A stretch of 64,000 bases of DNA from Okibacterium fritillariae (lineage in GTDB: Bacteria > Actinomycetota > Actinomycetes > Actinomycetales > Microbacteriaceae): the NCBI RefSeq assembly GCF_900167575.1, contig NZ_FUZP01000001.1, forward strand, positions 1,860,001-1,924,000, written 5' to 3'. The position numbers were made by a program, and so were the translations under genes. This document shows positions 9,876-19,126 of the stretch, piece after piece (position 1 is the first letter of the stretch; each line of letters opens with the position of its first letter). A model generated the notes under the pieces. The model saw only the letters and a program-made list of their open reading frames with translations. It searched no databases and had not been told where the DNA came from.

Positions 9876-11243
9876 TTACTTCGCGAGCTCCTCAGCCACG
9901 AGGAACGCCAGCTCGAGCGACTGCATGTGGTTGAGACGCGGGTCGCACAGCGACTCGTAACGCGTCGCGAGCGACGCTTCGTCGATGTGCTCCGACCCGC
10001 CGAGGCACTCGGTGACGTCGTCGCCCGTGAGCTCGACGTGGATGCCACCCGGGTGGGTGCCGGCCGCTCGGTGCGCCTCGAAGAAGCCCTTGACCTCGTC
10101 GACGACGTCGTCGAAACGACGCGTCTTGTAGCCCGTGGGCGTCGTCAGACCGTTGCCGTGCATCGGGTCGGTGACCCAGAGCGGCGTGGCGTCGGTCTTC
10201 TTGATGGCCTCGAGCAGGGGCGGCAGGGCATCGCGGATCTTGCCGGCGCCCATGCGCGTGATGAACGTCAGGCGCCCGGGCTCGCGGTTGGGGTCGAGCT
10301 TCTCGATCAGCGCCGTCATGGTCTCGGGTGTGGTGCTGGGACCGAGCTTGACGCCGATCGGGTTGCGCACCCGCGACAGGAAGTCGACGTGCGCGCCGTC
10401 GATATCGCGCGTGCGCTCCCCGATCCAGATGAAGTGGGCCGACGTGTTGTAGGGCGTGCCCGTGCGGGAGTCGATGCGCGTCATGGGGCGCTCGTAGTCC
10501 ATGAGCAGGCCCTCGTGCGCGGTGTAGAACTCGACGCGCTTGAGCTCGTCGAAGTCGGCGCCCGCCGCCTCCATGAACTTGATCGCCTTGTCGATGTCCT
10601 TGGCCAGCTGCTCGTACATCTGGTTGGCGGGATTCGAGGCGAAGCCCTTGTTCCAGCTGTGCACCTCGCGCAGATCGGCGAAACCACCCTGCGTGAAGGC
10701 GCGGATGAGGTTCAGCGTCGAGGCGGCCATGTGGTAGCCCTCGACGAGGCGCTGCGGGTCGGCACGACGCGATTCGGGCGTGAAGTCGTAGCCGTTGACG
10801 ATGTCGCCGCGGTAGGCGGGCAGCGTGACGCCGCCGCGCGTCTCGGTGTCGCTCGAACGCGGCTTGGCGAACTGGCCGGCCATGCGCCCCATCTTGATGA
10901 CGGGCATGGACGCCCCGTAGGTGAGCACCACGGCCATCTGCAGGATGGTCTTGACCCGGTTGCGGATCTGGTCGGCCGTCGCGCCGGCAAACGTCTCGGC
11001 GCAATCGCCCCCCTGCAACAGGAAGGCGCCACCGGCGGCGGCACGGCCGAGGCGCTCGCGCAACAGGTCGACCTCACCCGCGAAGACGAGGGGCGGGAAC
11101 GCGGCGATCTGAGCGGATGCCTTCTGCACGGCCTCGGCGTCGGGCCACTGCGGCTGCTGCTTGATCTCGAGCTCACGCCAATAGTCCAAACCGGCAATCA
11201 CGGACTCGTCTGCCAACACAACCGGCTCAGTCGGATTCACCAC
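9876..11243 (-). CDS. aroG: 3-deoxy-7-phosphoheptulonate synthase, class II (DAHP synthase)
   Basis: First step of the shikimate pathway: phosphoenolpyruvate plus erythrose 4-phosphate to DAHP. The 455-residue protein is full length for the class II (plant-like) family, with FLLQGGDCAETFA, KMGRMAGQFAKPRS and WVTDPMHGNG. These contain the PEP-binding Arg/Lys and metal-binding Cys, His and Glu/Asp positions. The GTG at 11243 is chosen because AGGAAA precedes it; the frame is open to 11297. It converges on the kinase gene, as aroG does next to pknL in M. tuberculosis (Rv2178c). Confidence 0.95.
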   Translation of the reverse strand: MVNPTEPVVLADESVIAGLDYWRELEIKQQPQWPDAEAVQKASAQIAAFPPLVFAGEVDLLRERLGRAAAGGAFLLQGGDCAETFAGATADQIRNRVKTILQMAVVLTYGASMPVIKMGRMAGQFAKPRSSDTETRGGVTLPAYRGDIVNGYDFTPESRRADPQRLVEGYHMAASTLNLIRAFTQGGFADLREVHSWNKGFASNPANQMYEQLAKDIDKAIKFMEAAGADFDELKRVEFYTAHEGLLMDYERPMTRIDSRTGTPYNTSAHFIWIGERTRDIDGAHVDFLSRVRNPIGVKLGPSTTPETMTALIEKLDPNREPGRLTFITRMGAGKIRDALPPLLEAIKKTDATPLWVTDPMHGNGLTTPTGYKTRRFDDVVDEVKGFFEAHRAAGTHPGGIHVELTGDDVTECLGGSEHIDEASLATRYESLCDPRLNHMQSLELAFLVAEELAK

Positions 11244-11308
11244 AGTTTTTCCTATTTCTTTCGCAGGGAAATGCCTCGCACCAGGGGCACGAGGCACGGT
11301 GCTTCAGC

Positions 11309-11998
11309 CTATCGCGAAAGGGCGGCGGCCTTCTCCTTGACGCTCGTGGCGTAGACATCCCGATATTCTTGGCGGCTGAGCCGCTGCATCTCGTACATGA
11401 GCTCGTCGGTCACCGAGCGCAGGATGAAGCGGTCGGATTCCATCCCCTCGAAACGCGAGAAGTCGAGGGGCTCGCCGATGATGATGCCCATGCGGCGGAT
11501 GCGCGGCAACCGACGCCCGGTCGGCATGGCCTTTTCGGTGTCGATCATGGCGACGGGGATGATGGGCACCCCGGCTTCGATCACCATGCGCGCCACACCG
11601 GTGCGTCCGCGGTACATCTTGCCGTCGGGGCTGCGCGTGCCCTCGGGGTAGATGCCGAGCAGCGAACCGCGTGACAGCACCTTCAGGCCCGTGCGCAGCG
11701 ACGCCTCCGAGGCCTTGCCGCCCGAGCGGTCGATGGGCAGCTGACCCGTCGCGCTCATGAACGTCTTGGTGGCCCAGCCCTTGAGGCCGCGGCCGCTGAA
11801 GTACTCGCTCTTCGCGAGGAACGCGATGCGGCGGCGCAAGTAAAGCGGCAGCAGCACCGAGTCGATGAACGACAGGTGGTTGCTGGCCAGGATCGCCGCG
11901 CCGTGCCGCGGAACGTTTTCCTCGCCGACGACCCATACGCGGAAGAGCGCCTTGACGAGGGGTCCGACGACCACCTGCTTCATCAACCAATAGAACAT
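11309..11998 (-). CDS. 1-acyl-sn-glycerol-3-phosphate acyltransferase (PlsC family)
   Basis: Transfers a fatty acyl chain to lysophosphatidate or a related acceptor in phospholipid synthesis. The 229-residue protein has the catalytic NHLSFID (H-x4-D) motif near residue 35, a following membrane-associated stretch, and the acceptor motif PEGTRSPDGKMYRGRTG. The ATG at 11998 gives MFYWLMKQVVVGPLVKAL, the standard start; upstream open frame to 12268 is the shadow of the ROK gene. It lies 10 bases after the ROK kinase stop and is probably in one transcript with it. It matches Rv2182c by position. Confidence 0.92.
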   Translation of the reverse strand: MFYWLMKQVVVGPLVKALFRVWVVGEENVPRHGAAILASNHLSFIDSVLLPLYLRRRIAFLAKSEYFSGRGLKGWATKTFMSATGQLPIDRSGGKASEASLRTGLKVLSRGSLLGIYPEGTRSPDGKMYRGRTGVARMVIEAGVPIIPVAMIDTEKAMPTGRRLPRIRRMGIIIGEPLDFSRFEGMESDRFILRSVTDELMYEMQRLSRQEYRDVYATSVKEKAAALSR

Positions 11999-12008
11999 CG
12001 GCGTTCCA

Positions 12009-12983
12009 CTACTTTCTCGGGGCCGAGTGACCCGCGGGGAGGCGCGAGGCAAAGTGCCGCGCCAGATCGGCTGCGCCCACGACACCCGCGTCGTTGACAA
12101 GTTCCGCAATCCTAAACTCCGGCTCGGGGTGATACCCGCGCGCCGAGAGGTTTTCTTCATAGGCGTGTCGGATGGGATCGAGCAGGAGGTCTCCGGCCTG
12201 GGCCACTCCCCCGCCGATGACGAACATCTGCGGGTCGAGCACGGCGCCGAAGGTGGCGCAGGCCTCACCGATCACGGTGCCGAGCTGGCGGAGCGCCGTG
12301 AGGGCTCCCAGATCGCCGTCGCCGATGAGCTCGGCGATGTCGGAGCCGTCGAGGCGGCCGCGTTCGGCCCGCACCCGCGCGAGGTTCTGCCCGATACCAC
12401 CCGCGTCGGCGAGTTCGTTGGCGATGCGCTGCAGCGCACGGCCCGAGGCGTATTGCTCGAGGCATCCGTGCGCCCCGCAGCCGCACAGGAGACCGCCCGG
12501 GACGAGCCGCAGGTGGCCCAGCTCGGCGCCCGCGCCGAAGCCGCCGCGGAAGAGCGTGTCGGACGCGACGATGGCCCCGCCCACGCCCGTGCCGATGGTG
12601 AGCATGACCATATCGCTGACGAGGCGCGCGGCACCGAAACGGAACTCGGCCCAGCCTGCGGCGTTGGCGTCGTTCTCGATGACGATGGGCAGGTCGATGC
12701 GGGCCTCGAGCTTGGCGCGGAACGGCTCGTTGCGCCAGTTGATGTTGGGCGCGTAGTAGACGGTCGACTGCGCGGCGTCGATGAACCCGGCGGCGGCGAC
12801 GCCCACGGCGACGACATCGTGCTCGGCCGACAGGGCCGTGACCATCTCGACGACGGCGTTCTCGATGAGCTGCGGCGCGCCGGCCGGAGTGGGCGTGCGC
12901 AGATCCCGGACGATCGTGCCGTCGGGGTCGATGACCGCTCCCGCGATCTTCGTTCCGCCGATGTCGATTCCGATCGCGTGCAC
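12009..12983 (-). CDS. ROK family glucokinase
   Basis: Phosphorylates glucose with ATP (or polyphosphate). The 324-residue protein opens with the ATP-binding IGIDIGGTKIAG, has NDANAAGWAEF with the catalytic Asp, GTGVGGAI, and the ROK zinc motif CGCGAHGCLEQYASG. The GTG at 12983 sits seven bases after GGAGG; the further open frame to 13166 is not needed. The same gene next to an acyl-CoA ligase is seen with glkA of Streptomyces, making glucose kinase likelier than another sugar kinase or a repressor, as there is no DNA-binding domain. Confidence 0.9.
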   Translation of the reverse strand: MHAIGIDIGGTKIAGAVIDPDGTIVRDLRTPTPAGAPQLIENAVVEMVTALSAEHDVVAVGVAAAGFIDAAQSTVYYAPNINWRNEPFRAKLEARIDLPIVIENDANAAGWAEFRFGAARLVSDMVMLTIGTGVGGAIVASDTLFRGGFGAGAELGHLRLVPGGLLCGCGAHGCLEQYASGRALQRIANELADAGGIGQNLARVRAERGRLDGSDIAELIGDGDLGALTALRQLGTVIGEACATFGAVLDPQMFVIGGGVAQAGDLLLDPIRHAYEENLSARGYHPEPEFRIAELVNDAGVVGAADLARHFASRLPAGHSAPRK

Positions 12984-13147
12984 GCGCTGACCTCCGGGTC
13001 GTCGAGGGGTGGTGGGTGGTGTCGCGCCCTGGGGCAGCAGCACTCCCCGAGTGTAAACCCGCGGCACCGCGCGCGCCATTTGGAGCCCGGTCCGCGGAAC
13101 ACCCGTAGAGTAGGGGGACCCGATTACCTGGTACCGAAGGAGTTGCC

Positions 13148-14998
13148 GTGGAAAAGATCGCCACAACGTTCGTCACGCCCGCCGTCGTCCCGAAGGACCC
13201 CGATGCGAACGCGACCGACCTGCTGGTCGACCGAGTGAAGGCGACGCCCGACCGCCCCCTCTTCGCCGTTCCCGACGCCTCGGTGCCCTCTGGCTGGCGC
13301 GACATCACGGCGCGTGCGTTCCTCGACCAGGTCACCGCCCTCGCCAAGGGTTTCGTCGCGGCCGGCATCGAACCCGGCGACCGCATCGGCCTCATGTGCA
13401 AGACGCGCTACGAGTGGACGCTCATCGACTTCGCCGCCTGGTTCGCCGGCGCCATCCTCGTGCCCGTCTACGAAACGTCCTCCCCCAGCCAGGTGCAATG
13501 GAACCTGAGCGACTCCGAGGCCGACGCCGTCATCCTCGAGACCGCCGAGCACTTCTCGCGTTTCGACGAGGTGCACCCCGAGCTGCCCCGCATCGACAAG
13601 GTGTGGCAGATCGACCTGGGCGACCTCGAGAAGCTCGCGGCGCAAGGCGTCGACGTGCCCGACGCCGAGATCGAACGCCGCCGCTCGATCGCCAACGAAG
13701 ACGATATCGCCACCCTCATCTACACGTCCGGGTCGACCGGCAAGCCCAAGGGCTGCGTGCTCACCCACGCCAACTTCGTCGAGCTCTCGCGCAACGCCTA
13801 CGTTGCGCTCCGAGACGTCTTCGACGACCCGGATGGCGCCTCCACCCTGCTCTTCATCACCACCGCCCACGTCTTCGCCCGTTTCATCTCGGTCATCAAC
13901 GTGCACGCGGGCGTGCGAACGGGGCACCAGGCCGACACCAAGCAGCTGCTGCCCGCACTCGGATCGTTCAAGCCCACGTTCCTGCTGGCCGTGCCGCGCG
14001 TGTTCGAGAAGGTCTACAACTCGGCCGAGCAGAAGGCCGAGGGCGGGGGCAAGGGCAAGATCTTCCGTGCGGCCGCCGATTTCGCCGTCGAATACTCGAA
14101 GGCCGGCGAGAAGGGCGACATCACCTTCGGCATGAAGGTGAAGTTCGCGCTCTACAACAAGCTCGTCTACAGCAAGCTGCGGGCGGCCATGGGTGGGCGC
14201 GTCAAGTACGCCGTGTCGGGCTCGGCACCGCTCGGGCCGCGACTCGGGCACTTCTTCCACAGCCTCGGCATCGTCATCCTCGAGGGGTATGGCCTCACCG
14301 AGACCACGGCGCCCGCGAGCGTCAACCTGAGCACGAAGTCGAAGATCGGCACGGTCGGCCCCGCGCTCCCCGGCGTCGGCATCCGCATCGCCGAGGACGG
14401 CGAGATCGAGGTGTCCGGCATCAACATCTTCAAGGAGTACTGGAAGAACCCCGAGGCCACGGCCGAGGCGTTCGACGACGGTTGGTTCCGCACGGGCGAT
14501 ATCGGTTCGTTCGACGAGGACGGGTTCTTGACCATCACGGGCCGCAAGAAGGAGATCATCGTGACGGCGGGCGGCAAGAACGTGTCCCCCGCGGCACTCG
14601 AAGACCCCATCCGCTCGAACCCCGTCGTCGGTCAGGTCGTCGTCGTCGGCGACCAGAAGCCCTTCATCTCGGCACTCATCACGCTCGACCCCGAGATGCT
14701 GCCCACCTGGCTGGCCAACAACGGTGAGGATGCCTCGCTCTCGCTCGAGCAGGCCGCCTCGAATCCCGCGGTGCTGGGCGAGATCCAGCGCGCCATCGAC
14801 GCCGCCAACGCCCGGGTCTCGCGCGCCGAGTCGATTCGCAAGTTCGTCGTGCTCACGACCGAGTTCACCGAGGCGTCGGGCCACCTGACCCCCAAGATGA
14901 GCATCAAGCGTCACGTGATCATGAAGGACTTCGCCGACACCGTAGAGAACCTCTACGCCGGCTCGCCCAACACGCAGGGTCACTCGATCCTGCACTAG
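13148..14998 (+). CDS. Long-chain fatty acid-CoA ligase (FadD15-like)
   Basis: Activates fatty acids to acyl-CoA via acyl-AMP. The 616-residue protein has the P-loop TLIYTSGSTGKPKGC, the YGLTETTAP motif, the hinge TGDIGSFDEDGFLTITGRKKEI, and the catalytic Lys region near the C-terminus (HLTPKMSIKRHVI). Start GTG at 13148 follows AAGGAG; a -10-like TAGAGT lies at 13106-13111. It is transcribed away from the ROK/PlsC genes and may channel acyl-CoA to the neighbouring acyltransferase. Corresponds to fadD15 (Rv2187) by order. Confidence 0.94.
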   Translation: MEKIATTFVTPAVVPKDPDANATDLLVDRVKATPDRPLFAVPDASVPSGWRDITARAFLDQVTALAKGFVAAGIEPGDRIGLMCKTRYEWTLIDFAAWFAGAILVPVYETSSPSQVQWNLSDSEADAVILETAEHFSRFDEVHPELPRIDKVWQIDLGDLEKLAAQGVDVPDAEIERRRSIANEDDIATLIYTSGSTGKPKGCVLTHANFVELSRNAYVALRDVFDDPDGASTLLFITTAHVFARFISVINVHAGVRTGHQADTKQLLPALGSFKPTFLLAVPRVFEKVYNSAEQKAEGGGKGKIFRAAADFAVEYSKAGEKGDITFGMKVKFALYNKLVYSKLRAAMGGRVKYAVSGSAPLGPRLGHFFHSLGIVILEGYGLTETTAPASVNLSTKSKIGTVGPALPGVGIRIAEDGEIEVSGINIFKEYWKNPEATAEAFDDGWFRTGDIGSFDEDGFLTITGRKKEIIVTAGGKNVSPAALEDPIRSNPVVGQVVVVGDQKPFISALITLDPEMLPTWLANNGEDASLSLEQAASNPAVLGEIQRAIDAANARVSRAESIRKFVVLTTEFTEASGHLTPKMSIKRHVIMKDFADTVENLYAGSPNTQGHSILH

Positions 14999-15006
14999 CG
15001 GCACAC

Positions 15007-15048
15007 GACGAAGGCCCCGATCACCGGTGAGTGGTCGGGGCCTTCGTC
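15007..15048. terminator. Bidirectional terminator between acyl-CoA ligase and peptide deformylase
   Basis: Perfect 14-bp stem GACGAAGGCCCCGA with its complement at 15035-15048, loop of 14 bases. It starts nine bases after the plus-strand stop (14998) and lies 21 bases past the minus-strand stop (15069). Confidence 0.87.
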
Positions 15049-15068
15049 ATGTAAAGCGCAGCGGCGCG

Positions 15069-15560
15069 TCAGAACCAATCGCTCTCGCGCACCTGCTTCA
15101 TGGCCTCGCGCCGGTGCTCCTTCTCGAGCCGGTCGAGGTAGAGCATGCCGTCGAGGTGGTCGGTCTCGTGCTGCAGGGCCTGCGCCATGAGCCCCTCGCC
15201 CGAGACCTCGAGCTCGTTGCCGTCGACGTCGATGCCGCGCACCCGCGCGAAGGGGTAGCGCGGCGTGGGGAACCAGAGACCCGGCACCGACAGACATCCC
15301 TCGTCGACCGGTTCGGGCTCACCCGACACCTCGACGAGCACGGGGTTGATGACGTAGCCCACGTTGCCGTCGATGTTGTAGCTGAAGGCGCGCAGGTTGA
15401 CGCCGATCTGGCTCGCCGCCACACCCGCACGACCCGGCAACTTGACGCTGTCGACGAGGTCGTCGATGAGACCACGGATGCCGTCGTCGATATCGCCGAT
15501 CGGTTCGGAGGGCGTCTTCAACACGGGGTCGCCGAACAGGCGGATCTGTCGTTCTGTCAC
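15069..15560 (-). CDS. def: Peptide deformylase
   Basis: Removes the N-formyl group from new proteins using a metal bound by Cys and two His. All three motifs are present in the 163-residue protein: [11 protein letters not shown] (motif 1, G-x-G-x-A-A-x-Q), EGCLSVP and HETDHLDG. Motif 1 has Arg-Ala in place of the usual V/I-G-L, a common variation. Start ATG at 15560. It follows pyruvate carboxylase on the same strand by 72 bases, but the strong hairpin between them suggests a separate transcript. Confidence 0.95.
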   Translation of the reverse strand: MTERQIRLFGDPVLKTPSEPIGDIDDGIRGLIDDLVDSVKLPGRAGVAASQIGVNLRAFSYNIDGNVGYVINPVLVEVSGEPEPVDEGCLSVPGLWFPTPRYPFARVRGIDVDGNELEVSGEGLMAQALQHETDHLDGMLYLDRLEKEHRREAMKQVRESDWF

Positions 15561-15594
15561 GATGTCTTTCTGTTGTCGTACTGGTCCCAGGCCC

Positions 15595-15623
15595 GGGGCG
15601 GCCGGTGCAGACCGGACCGCCCC
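15595..15623 (-). terminator. Hairpin after pyruvate carboxylase
   Basis: Stem GGGGCGGCCGGT (15595-15606) pairs with 15611-15623 with a single bulged A, tetraloop GCAG. It begins ten bases after the pyc stop. A U-tract is absent. Confidence 0.7.
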
Positions 15624-15632
15624 GAGTGAGGA

Positions 15633-18600
15633 CTATTCGCTGGGGGTGATGACGACCAGCAGGTCGCCGGCCTCGACCTGCTGCGTGGTCGAGATGGCCA
15701 GGCGCTCGATCTTGCCGGCGACGGGGGCCGTGATCGCGGCCTCCATCTTCATGGCCTCGATGGATGCGACGGGCTGGCCGCTCGTGACCTTCGTACCGGG
15801 TTCGACCTTGAGCGTGACGACACCCGAGAACGGCGCGGCGACCTGGCCGGGCTTCGACGTGTCGGCCTTCTCGGCGGCCTTCGACTCGATGGCCACGCTG
15901 CGGTCGCGCACGAACACGGGGCGCAGCTGGCCGTTGACCATGGTCATGACCGTGCGCATGCCCTTGTCGTCGGGCTCGCCGATGGCTTCGAGGCCCACGT
16001 AGAGGCGCACACCCTTCGAGAACTCGACCACGTATTCACCCTCGGGCTCGAGGCCGTAGAGGTAGTCGACCGTGTCGATGATGGAGAGGTCGCCGAACAG
16101 CTCGCGCATCTGCTCGAACTGGCGCGTGGGCGCCGGGAACAGCAGACGGTTGAGGGTGGAACGACGCTCGAGGGAGTCGCCGTCGAGTGCCGCGAGGTCA
16201 TCCGCACTCACGGGGGCCACGTCGATGTTCACGTGACGGCCCTCGAGCACCTTCGAGCGGAAGGGCTCGGGCCAGCCGCCGGGCAGTTCGCCCAGCTCGC
16301 CCGCCATGAAGCCGACGACCGATTCGGGGATGTCGTATTTGCTCGGGTTCTGCTCGAAGTCGGCCGGGTCGGCGTTCACGGCCGCGAGGTGCAGCGCCAG
16401 GTCGCCGACGACCTTCGACGAGGGCGTGACCTTGGGGATGCGGCCGAGGATCTTGTTCGCCGCGGCGTACATGTCCTCGATCTTCTCGAAGTCGTTCTCG
16501 AGGCCCAGCGCGATGGCCTGCTGGCGCAGGTTGGACAGCTGGCCACCCGGGATCTCGTGCTTGTAGACGCGGCCGGTGGGGCCGGGCAGGCCGGACTCGA
16601 ACGGCTTGTAGACGTGGCGCACGGCCTCCCAGTAGGGCTCGAGGTCTGAGACGGCAGCGAGCGAGAGGCCCGTGTCGCGCTCGGTGTGCGCCAGGGCGGC
16701 GACGAGAGCGGAGGCCGAGGGCTGGCTCGTCGTGCCGGCCATGGGTGCGCTCGCGACATCCACCGCGTCGGCGCCGGCGGCACTGGCCGCGAGCAGGGTG
16801 GCCAGCTGACCGCCCGCCGTGTCGTGCGTGTGCACGTGCACCGGAACGTCGAAACGCTCACGGAAGGCCGAGACGAGCTTGGCGGCCGCGGCGGGGCGCA
16901 GGAGACCGGCCATGTCCTTGATGGCGAGGATGTGGGCACCGGCCGCCACGATCTGGTCGGCCAGGCCCAGGTAGTAGTCGAGGGTGTAGAGGTCTTCGGC
17001 GGGGTCGAGCAGGTCGCCCGTGTAGCAGACGGCCACCTCGGCGATGGTCGTCCCCGTCTTCAGCACCGCGTCGATGGCGGGGCGCATCTGCTCGACGTCG
17101 TTGAGCGCGTCGAAGATGCGGAAGATGTCGACACCCGTCGCCGCGGCCTCGCGCACGAACGCGTCGGTGACCTCGGTCGGGTAGGGCGTGTAGCCCACGG
17201 TGTTGCGGCCGCGCAGCAGCATCTGGATGTTGACGTTGGGCAGGGCCTCGCGCAGGCTCGCCAGTCGCTCCCACGGGTCTTCGCCGAGGAAACGCAGCGC
17301 CACGTCGTAGGTGGCGCCACCCCAGGCCTCGACCGACAGGAGTTCGGGCGTGAGCCGCGCAACGTAGGGCGCCACCGCGAGCAGGTCCTTGGTGCGCACG
17401 CGCGTGGCGAGCAGCGACTGGTGCGCGTCGCGGAAGGTCGTCTCGGTGACGGCCAGGGCGGTCTGCTCGCGCAGCGACTTCGCGAAGGCGACGGGGCCGA
17501 GCTCGAGCAGCTTCTGGCGAGAGCCGGCCGGGGCGGGCGTCGCGAGGTCGATCTTCGGCAGCTTGTCGATGGGCTTCACGCCCGTGGGCCGCGCGCCGTT
17601 CGGCTGGTTGACCGTGACATCGGCCAGCCAGTTCATGATCTTGGTGCCGCGGTCTTTCGACTCGTGGCCCTTGAAGAGGCCCGGGCGCTCCTCGATGAAC
17701 GAGGTGCTCAGGTCGCCCGCCACGAAGTCGGGGTCTTCGAGCACGGCCTGCAGGAACGGGATGTTGGTGGACACGCCGCGAATTCGGAACTCGGCCAGGG
17801 CGCGCTTGGCGCGCGTGACGGCGGCCGGGAAGTCGCGGCCGCGGCACGTGAGCTTCGCCAGCATGGAGTCGAAGTGGGGGCTGATCTGCGCACCCGGGTT
17901 GATCGTTCCGCCGTCGAGGCGGATACCGCCGCCACCCGGCGAGCGGTAGGTGGTGATCTTGCCCGTGTCGGGGCGGAAGTTCTGCGACGGGTCCTCCGTC
18001 GTGATGCGCGTCTGCAGCGCGGCGCCGTGCATGTGGATCTGGTCCTGCGTGAGGCCCAGGTCGACGAGCGTCTCGCCCGAGGCGATGCGCATCTGCGACT
18101 GCACGAGGTCGACATCCGTGATCTCTTCGGTCACGGTGTGCTCGACCTGGATGCGGGGGTTCATCTCGATGAAGACGTGCTTGCCCGCGCGCTCCCCCGC
18201 CGTGTCGACGAGGAATTCGACGGTGCCGGCGTTGACGTAGCCGATGGACTTGGCGAAGGCCACGGCGTCGCGGTAGAGCGCCTGACGCAGCTCCTCCGAG
18301 ATGTTCGGGGCCGGGGCGATCTCGACGACCTTCTGATTGCGGCGCTGCACCGAGCAGTCGCGCTCGAACAGGTGCACGGTGCCGCCCTGGGCGTCGGCGA
18401 GGATCTGCACCTCGATGTGGCGCGGGCGCAGCACGGCCTGCTCGAGGAACATGGTCGGGTCGCCGAACGCACTGTCGGCCTCGCGCATGGCCTCGGCCAG
18501 GGCGGGGGCCAGCTCGTCCTTCGTGGCCACGCGACGCATACCGCGCCCGCCACCACCGGCGACGGCCTTGGCGAAGAGCGGGAAGCCCACGGCATCCGCA

Positions 18601-19040
18601 CCGGCCAGCAATTCGTCGATGTCTTTCGAGGCGGGGGTGGATGCCAGCACGGGAACGCCCGCGGCGATGGCGTGCTCTTTCGCCGTGACCTTGTTGCCGG
18701 CCATCTCGAGCACCGAGGAGCCCGGACCGATGAACGTGATGCCGTTGGCCGCGGCCTGCTCGGCGAGGTCGGGGTTCTCGGATAGGAAGCCGTAGCCCGG
18801 GTAGATGGCGTCGGCGCCCGACTCCTTGGCGACCCGGATGATCTCGGCCACATCGAGGTAGGCGCGCACGGGATGCCCGGGCTCACCGATTTGGTAGGCC
18901 TCGTCGGCCTTCAAGCGGTGCAGCGAGTTGCGGTCTTCATAAGGAAAGACGGCCACGGTGCCGGCGCCCAGCTCATAGGCGGCACGGAAAGCCCTGATCG
19001 CGATTTCTCCGCGGTTGGCGACAAGAATCTTCTTAAACAT
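15633..19040 (-). CDS. pyc: Pyruvate carboxylase
   Basis: Anaplerotic enzyme: pyruvate + bicarbonate + ATP to oxaloacetate. Full-length single polypeptide of 1135 residues: biotin carboxylase domain (about 1-450, with the ATP-grasp glycine loop KAVAGGGGRGMRRV and FIEMNPRIQVEHTVTEE), carboxyltransferase barrel (about 520-800, ETTFRDAHQSLLATR and HTHDTAGGQ), tetramerisation domain, and C-terminal biotin carrier domain with EAMKMEA, whose Lys is biotinylated. ATG start at 19040. It diverges from the ParA-like gene at 19127. Confidence 0.97.
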   Translation of the reverse strand: MFKKILVANRGEIAIRAFRAAYELGAGTVAVFPYEDRNSLHRLKADEAYQIGEPGHPVRAYLDVAEIIRVAKESGADAIYPGYGFLSENPDLAEQAAANGITFIGPGSSVLEMAGNKVTAKEHAIAAGVPVLASTPASKDIDELLAGADAVGFPLFAKAVAGGGGRGMRRVATKDELAPALAEAMREADSAFGDPTMFLEQAVLRPRHIEVQILADAQGGTVHLFERDCSVQRRNQKVVEIAPAPNISEELRQALYRDAVAFAKSIGYVNAGTVEFLVDTAGERAGKHVFIEMNPRIQVEHTVTEEITDVDLVQSQMRIASGETLVDLGLTQDQIHMHGAALQTRITTEDPSQNFRPDTGKITTYRSPGGGGIRLDGGTINPGAQISPHFDSMLAKLTCRGRDFPAAVTRAKRALAEFRIRGVSTNIPFLQAVLEDPDFVAGDLSTSFIEERPGLFKGHESKDRGTKIMNWLADVTVNQPNGARPTGVKPIDKLPKIDLATPAPAGSRQKLLELGPVAFAKSLREQTALAVTETTFRDAHQSLLATRVRTKDLLAVAPYVARLTPELLSVEAWGGATYDVALRFLGEDPWERLASLREALPNVNIQMLLRGRNTVGYTPYPTEVTDAFVREAAATGVDIFRIFDALNDVEQMRPAIDAVLKTGTTIAEVAVCYTGDLLDPAEDLYTLDYYLGLADQIVAAGAHILAIKDMAGLLRPAAAAKLVSAFRERFDVPVHVHTHDTAGGQLATLLAASAAGADAVDVASAPMAGTTSQPSASALVAALAHTERDTGLSLAAVSDLEPYWEAVRHVYKPFESGLPGPTGRVYKHEIPGGQLSNLRQQAIALGLENDFEKIEDMYAAANKILGRIPKVTPSSKVVGDLALHLAAVNADPADFEQNPSKYDIPESVVGFMAGELGELPGGWPEPFRSKVLEGRHVNIDVAPVSADDLAALDGDSLERRSTLNRLLFPAPTRQFEQMRELFGDLSIIDTVDYLYGLEPEGEYVVEFSKGVRLYVGLEAIGEPDDKGMRTVMTMVNGQLRPVFVRDRSVAIESKAAEKADTSKPGQVAAPFSGVVTLKVEPGTKVTSGQPVASIEAMKMEAAITAPVAGKIERLAISTTQQVEAGDLLVVITPSE

Positions 19041-19126
19041 GCAGACCTTTCGGGGGGCTTCCGGGGGCGACAGCGCACAGCGAACGTTTAGGTTCTCTCA
19101 GCCTAGTAAAGGTAACGTAGACGATT

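Noticed and set aside
16686-18785. Long open frame of 699 codons on the plus strand opposite pyruvate carboxylase
   Set aside because: Arg/Gly/Val-rich composition from the antisense of a GC-biased gene, no ribosome-binding site and no family motif; it is a shadow of pyc.
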